NCBI GenBank assembly: GCA_013054445.1
Contig: JAAMPI010001680.1
Span: 1 to 11,466, forward strand
From: Cudoniella acicularis
Lineage: Eukaryota > Ascomycota > Leotiomycetes > Helotiales > Helotiaceae
Reading direction: 5' to 3'
DNA length: 11,466 bases
Position numbers and translations under genes: made by a program. How positions within the stretch are numbered: the stretch's first letter is position 1; each line of letters begins with the position of its first letter. The notes beneath the pieces were generated by a model. It saw nothing but the letters and a program-made list of their open reading frames with translations. It had not been told where the DNA came from and searched no databases. Of this stretch, positions 8,686 through 11,466 are shown piece after piece.

Positions 8686-9683
8686 TTTTGGAATGCCTGT
8701 GTAGCTCGAGAGTCGGAGATCAAATGGTCGACCGTCATTTCAAGCTCTGGAAGTTCTCTTGCAATATAAGGCTCTCGCACGAAGCAGGTTCCTGGCAAAG
8801 GTGGGGATGGTAGAGATCATGTGGGATTGGGGATCGAGTGGACGCTATTCATGGAGATTGTTCTGACAGGCCTTCTGGATGAGCGGTCCAGGACGGTACA
8901 GCTCGTACGTGCGGGACGTCTTCGGTATTGAGGGGCAGCTCGTGGCCGAGCAGCTGGCCTGCCTGGCCTGGTTTGTTCAGCAGGTTACAATGACAGCAGC
9001 TTGAACCTTGAGCTGCGGGTAAGGGTTTCCAGCTTCCACAGTCCACCGCGCCCCAAACAACTCTGGCTGGGGCTCAGGCTCCCTCCTGGGGGCCCAGGTG
9101 GTAAAACCTCCCCACAAAGTGTCTGGCTTCAGCAGGGACGGTTGCTGGACCCTGCTGTGGTTCGACTGGCGGCGACCAGAACGCGACGTGTGCAACATTA
9201 ATTGCCAATGAAATGGGCTGGTTGCAGGTGCCAGGTGCATATTGGGGTGTTCGGGCTCGGAGGGTGTGGTGTTCTACGGGGAGTCGGGACGGTCCCTTGC
9301 AAGCCGAGGCGAAAGACAGGGAGTAGAGAAGAACGAGGAGAGCGCCTCGTTGCTTGAGGCCCTTTGACTAAGCACTCAACAATCCACCAGGTGATCAGCC
9401 CAGCGTCTAGCGAGCACTAGAAACGCCTCCATTTAGCATCTTCACAGCACTCTTCCACGCACCGTCTAGAGTTGCACAACAGTACGGTTTGTACAGCACA
9501 GCATCACCACAACCATCGCTTGGACCTCTGCAGAGTTCTTGTGCCTGCCAGTGTCATGCGAAACGCATACTCGTCCTGCCTTCTGGAATTTCTGCGCTGA
9601 ACCTGAGCCCTGGCCTCTACTGCGTAAACCGCCAAAGCCAAATCTAGCTCTCAGGCAATCCCCAGACCAAAAGGCCTGTATCG
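8686..9683. other. GC-rich region between divergent start sites
   Basis: This is the upstream region of the Zn2Cys6 gene (minus) and possibly of a transcript around 9400-9966 (plus). Open frames such as 8977-9240 (minus, ATG, 87 codons) and 8849-9046 (minus) give no recognisable protein. A 24-codon ATG frame lies at 8850-8924 (plus). From about 9400 rightwards the sequence has the CA/CT-rich texture of a fungal leader. I see no second gene with identifiable content here. Confidence 0.45.
8761..8770 (-). promoter_or_regulatory. TATA-like element upstream of the Zn2Cys6 gene
   Basis: The minus strand reads CTTATATTGC, about 80 bases upstream of the ATG at 8685, a plausible distance for a fungal core promoter. 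Nearby are a GTGGGG (SYGGRG-type, CreA-like) motif at 8801-8806 and CGG triplets at 8884-8886 and 8894-8896, the half-site type bound by Zn2Cys6 proteins. These motifs are short and frequent by chance, so the assignment rests mainly on position. Confidence 0.25.
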
Positions 9684-9966
9684 ATGCAGGTATGTAGCAT
9701 TGTAGCTCCTAGCTATCCACTCTTGGGCATCATGAGATTACAGGATTTCTTCTTGCTGTCAAATGTACCGTCGCAACCACCTGCGCTCGGTCTCGTTCCA
9801 ATTCCTCGTCTCAACCTGAATACAGGATTCTGCCATCTTTTTTTTGGATCGATGTTTTGGTGCCAAGTGTCAACAAAGTTCTCAACTCGGCATGTGTTTC
9901 GTTGCTCACGTCAAGATCAAGGCAGAGCAACGTAGCACTACCGGGAGGCACAGCACGAATGTTTGA
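9684..9966 (+). CDS. Possible small spliced ORF (48 aa), hypothetical
   Basis: At 9684 ATGCAG is followed by a perfect fungal donor GTATGT at 9690. If splicing goes to the acceptor AATACAG ending at 9825 (weak branch motif TCAAC), exon 2 (9826-9966) continues in frame with DSAIFFLDRCFG and ends at TGA 9964-9966. An alternative acceptor, ATTACAG ending at 9743, keeps the unspliced 83-codon frame (9684-9935), because that 54-base intron is a multiple of three. Upstream, 9420-9680 has the C/A/T-rich texture of an ascomycete 5' leader and contains an earlier 15-codon ATG frame at 9556-9603, which would act as an upstream ORF. I recognise no family. The donor may instead belong to a leader intron of a noncoding transcript. 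Confidence 0.18.
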
Positions 9967-10411
9967 CCAGCACCGGCATTCAAACCATCAAATCCAATGA
10001 AGGAGAATCAGGATGCGCCGTTGGAATAATGTCTCACATTGCACAAGATTGCGTACTCTACCCCTCTGATCGATCCGCCCCACAAATGTTTTCTGCATAC
10101 TTGTGGCGGATCGAACAGCCTCTTTCGAGTCGGCATTGTGATTGAATAAATTGTACGATAAACGAGCGGATTGGAACATCGTATCATCCGACAAACATTT
10201 TCTGGACAAGGTTGATGTTAAGTATTATACAAGTACACTAGGTTGACTTTCAGCTAATAAATGGTTTCTAGTTCAAAACTCAACAATCAACTAATTAAAA
10301 GGCCAAACTCTTATGGATCGAGGATCGAGGATTACTTCCATATTATTTTACACCTGCAACGTCCGCATTTAAACCTCAAACAACGAGGATCAACTAACAC
10401 ATAGCCTCAAT
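9967..10411. other. Gap with no supported gene
   Basis: Composition shifts from mixed to AT-rich along this stretch. Frames at 9963-10145 (plus) and 9988-10209 (minus) overlap on opposite strands and match no known pattern. A 7-base tandem GGATCGA repeat with a partial third copy lies at 10315-10332. Nothing else is identifiable. Confidence 0.45.
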
Positions 10412-10606
10412 ATGACGAGTAAATCTCAACACAGATTTGCAATTGTGGTGGTTCCATCCCCAACAAACAGAAACCGGTATTTTCTTGGCGCTCCTCAGCT
10501 GACCCTTGAAGCTTACCACCGCGACATCGAAAAACCATTTCAAATCATGCCTCTCAACAACTACTTTATGACTAGGGTCACTAACTCGAGCTGCACCAAC
10601 TCTTGA
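10412..10606 (+). CDS. Small hypothetical ORF, 64 aa
   Basis: True ATG start with A at -3. It encodes 64 residues beginning MTSKSQHRFAIVVVPSPTN with no recognised domain, signal peptide or cysteine pattern. Codon use is mixed and not obviously aberrant. The opposite strand is also open over nearly the same interval (about 10394-10641) but has only a non-ATG start after a TAG, so the strand is uncertain. CTAAC followed by ACATAG just upstream (about 10395-10405) resembles the end of an intron, which could make this an internal or second exon, but I found no convincing donor. It may simply be a chance frame. Confidence 0.15.
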   Translation: MTSKSQHRFAIVVVPSPTNRNRYFLGAPQLTLEAYHRDIEKPFQIMPLNNYFMTRVTNSSCTNS

Positions 10607-10801
10607 GGCCGCAAAGAGAATTATCTCTGACAACGTCGACTCCTAAGCCTTCGAAGTGGCATTCCAAGTGTTCCCCCCACCTTTCCGAAGGCCTGCAGCA
10701 CCCTCTACTAGTAGGTCCAGGGGGCATAATTAATCCCTCAGTTAAGAACCTCTTATAGGTTACTAGCCAATGGAACCTTTTTATAACTTGAACGATGTAA
10801 C

Positions 10802-10819
10802 CTCGATTTTCAAATCGAG
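10802..10819. repeat. 8-base inverted repeat with 2-base centre
   Basis: CTCGATTT (10802-10809) and AAATCGAG (10812-10819) are perfect reverse complements. It could form a tight hairpin or be a dimer-binding site; no gene context supports either. Confidence 0.55.
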
Positions 10820-11109
10820 ACTTGATACTCCGAAAAGTTGGAAAGAGACGCGTTTTAATTTATGACTCACCGACGATTATTTAAGGGGTGGAAAAGTGCG
10901 AAAAATAGCACCGATACATCTTTGGACACCTAAGTTCCAATCGTGCAGTCGTAGGATTGAGGTCGAATTAAGTATCCGGGCTGGACACGTTTGACGTCGC
11001 AATGTCAACCGTCGGCCCGCTCCTTACATGCTTGTTTTGTGCGGGGGTGAAACTATAATGAGACGAATTTTACGAAAAGCTGCGAAACTATTGCTGTATT
11101 TGGTGTGTG

Positions 11110-11217
11110 TTCCCTCCCTTGTCTTGATCTTATCTAAATGGGCTCTTCTTTACCTAGAAGATCACGTGACTAAACCTGAAATCAACAATAGACAGGTTTA
11201 GGTCAAAAGGGAGGGAA
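11110..11217. repeat. Nested inverted repeats, foldback or MITE-like
   Basis: The outer arms TTCCCTCCCTT (11110-11120) and AAGGGAGGGAA (11207-11217) are perfect 11-base reverse complements. Inside, CTAAACCTG (11170-11178) and CAGGTTTAG (11193-11201) form a perfect 9-base hairpin with a 14-base loop. The inner hairpin sits next to the right outer arm, so the structure is asymmetric. No clear target-site duplication flanks the outer arms. Confidence 0.6.
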
Positions 11218-11466
11218 TAATGTACCGGTAAGGGTAGATTCAAAAACCCCTCTCTTTGTATGTGTTCTGTGGCTATTTGCGTGCTATTTTAGTTGACAAT
11301 AAATTTGCTGTTTTTAAGTGCTTTAATATTGATGAGATTTCTTAAAGCTGACTGCCAAACCGCTGAAGAGATATTTGCAAAACCGTTTGAATCCTCCCGA
11401 AAAACAAAATTTCTTCGACTTATAAAGCAACCCATTTTCACTTTCAGCCTAGAGATAAAATTCCTT

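Larger units (their letters stand above)
10607..11466. other. AT-rich right flank with palindromes, no gene
   Basis: No open frame of useful length is present. Seen here: the 10-base palindrome CTACTAGTAG at 10705-10714, an 8-base inverted repeat at 10802-10819 (CTCGATTT, TC, AAATCGAG), an 8-base palindrome TCACGTGA at 11162-11169, and a nested inverted-repeat structure at 11110-11217. The density of inverted repeats would fit a decayed mobile element, but no transposase or terminal-repeat family is recognisable. Confidence 0.45.

Noticed and set aside
1..11466. Mobile element proteins, CRISPR array, defence system or toxin genes
   Set aside because: No transposase, reverse transcriptase, integrase, regular repeat-spacer array or recognisable toxin motif was seen in any frame inspected.

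Overview
The window looks like nuclear DNA of a filamentous ascomycete (Pezizomycotina). The one convincing gene is a three-exon Zn2Cys6 transcription factor whose two introns are 52 and 51 bases long, with fungal-type GTATGA/GTGAGC donors, CTAAC/CTAAT branch sites and AG acceptors. I see no bacterial gene organisation, no Shine-Dalgarno pattern, no tRNA or rRNA and no CRISPR array. The species cannot be named from this sequence.

Layout. 1-2250 is GC-rich (63% G+C by hand count over 721-780). It has many overlapping open frames but no recognisable protein; a minus-strand frame running off the left edge carries an in-phase 18-base duplication. About 2250-4300 has mixed composition and no convincing gene. 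About 4300-5690 is AT-rich (25% G+C over 5281-5340) and contains paired hairpin repeats, an 11-G run and several short palindromes. 6072-6846 on the minus strand can be read as a hypothetical two-exon ORF of 241 residues, with weak support. 7080-8685 on the minus strand is the 500-residue transcription factor, and 8686-9683 is its GC-rich upstream region. That region may be shared with a divergent plus-strand transcription unit containing a GTATGT donor at 9690 and a possible 48-residue spliced ORF. 9967-11466 becomes AT-rich again, with one small ATG-initiated ORF (10412-10606), several perfect palindromes and a nested inverted-repeat structure at 11110-11217.

How the genes work together. 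The regulator would act in the nucleus on genes outside this window, or on its own promoter. No enzyme, transporter or biosynthetic gene lies beside it, so its target pathway cannot be deduced here. Apart from the regulator, most of the window reads as intergenic DNA. I did not find a convincing new multi-gene system. The best leads are the paired hairpin repeats near 4.6 kb, the foldback structure near 11.2 kb and the two unverified spliced ORFs.
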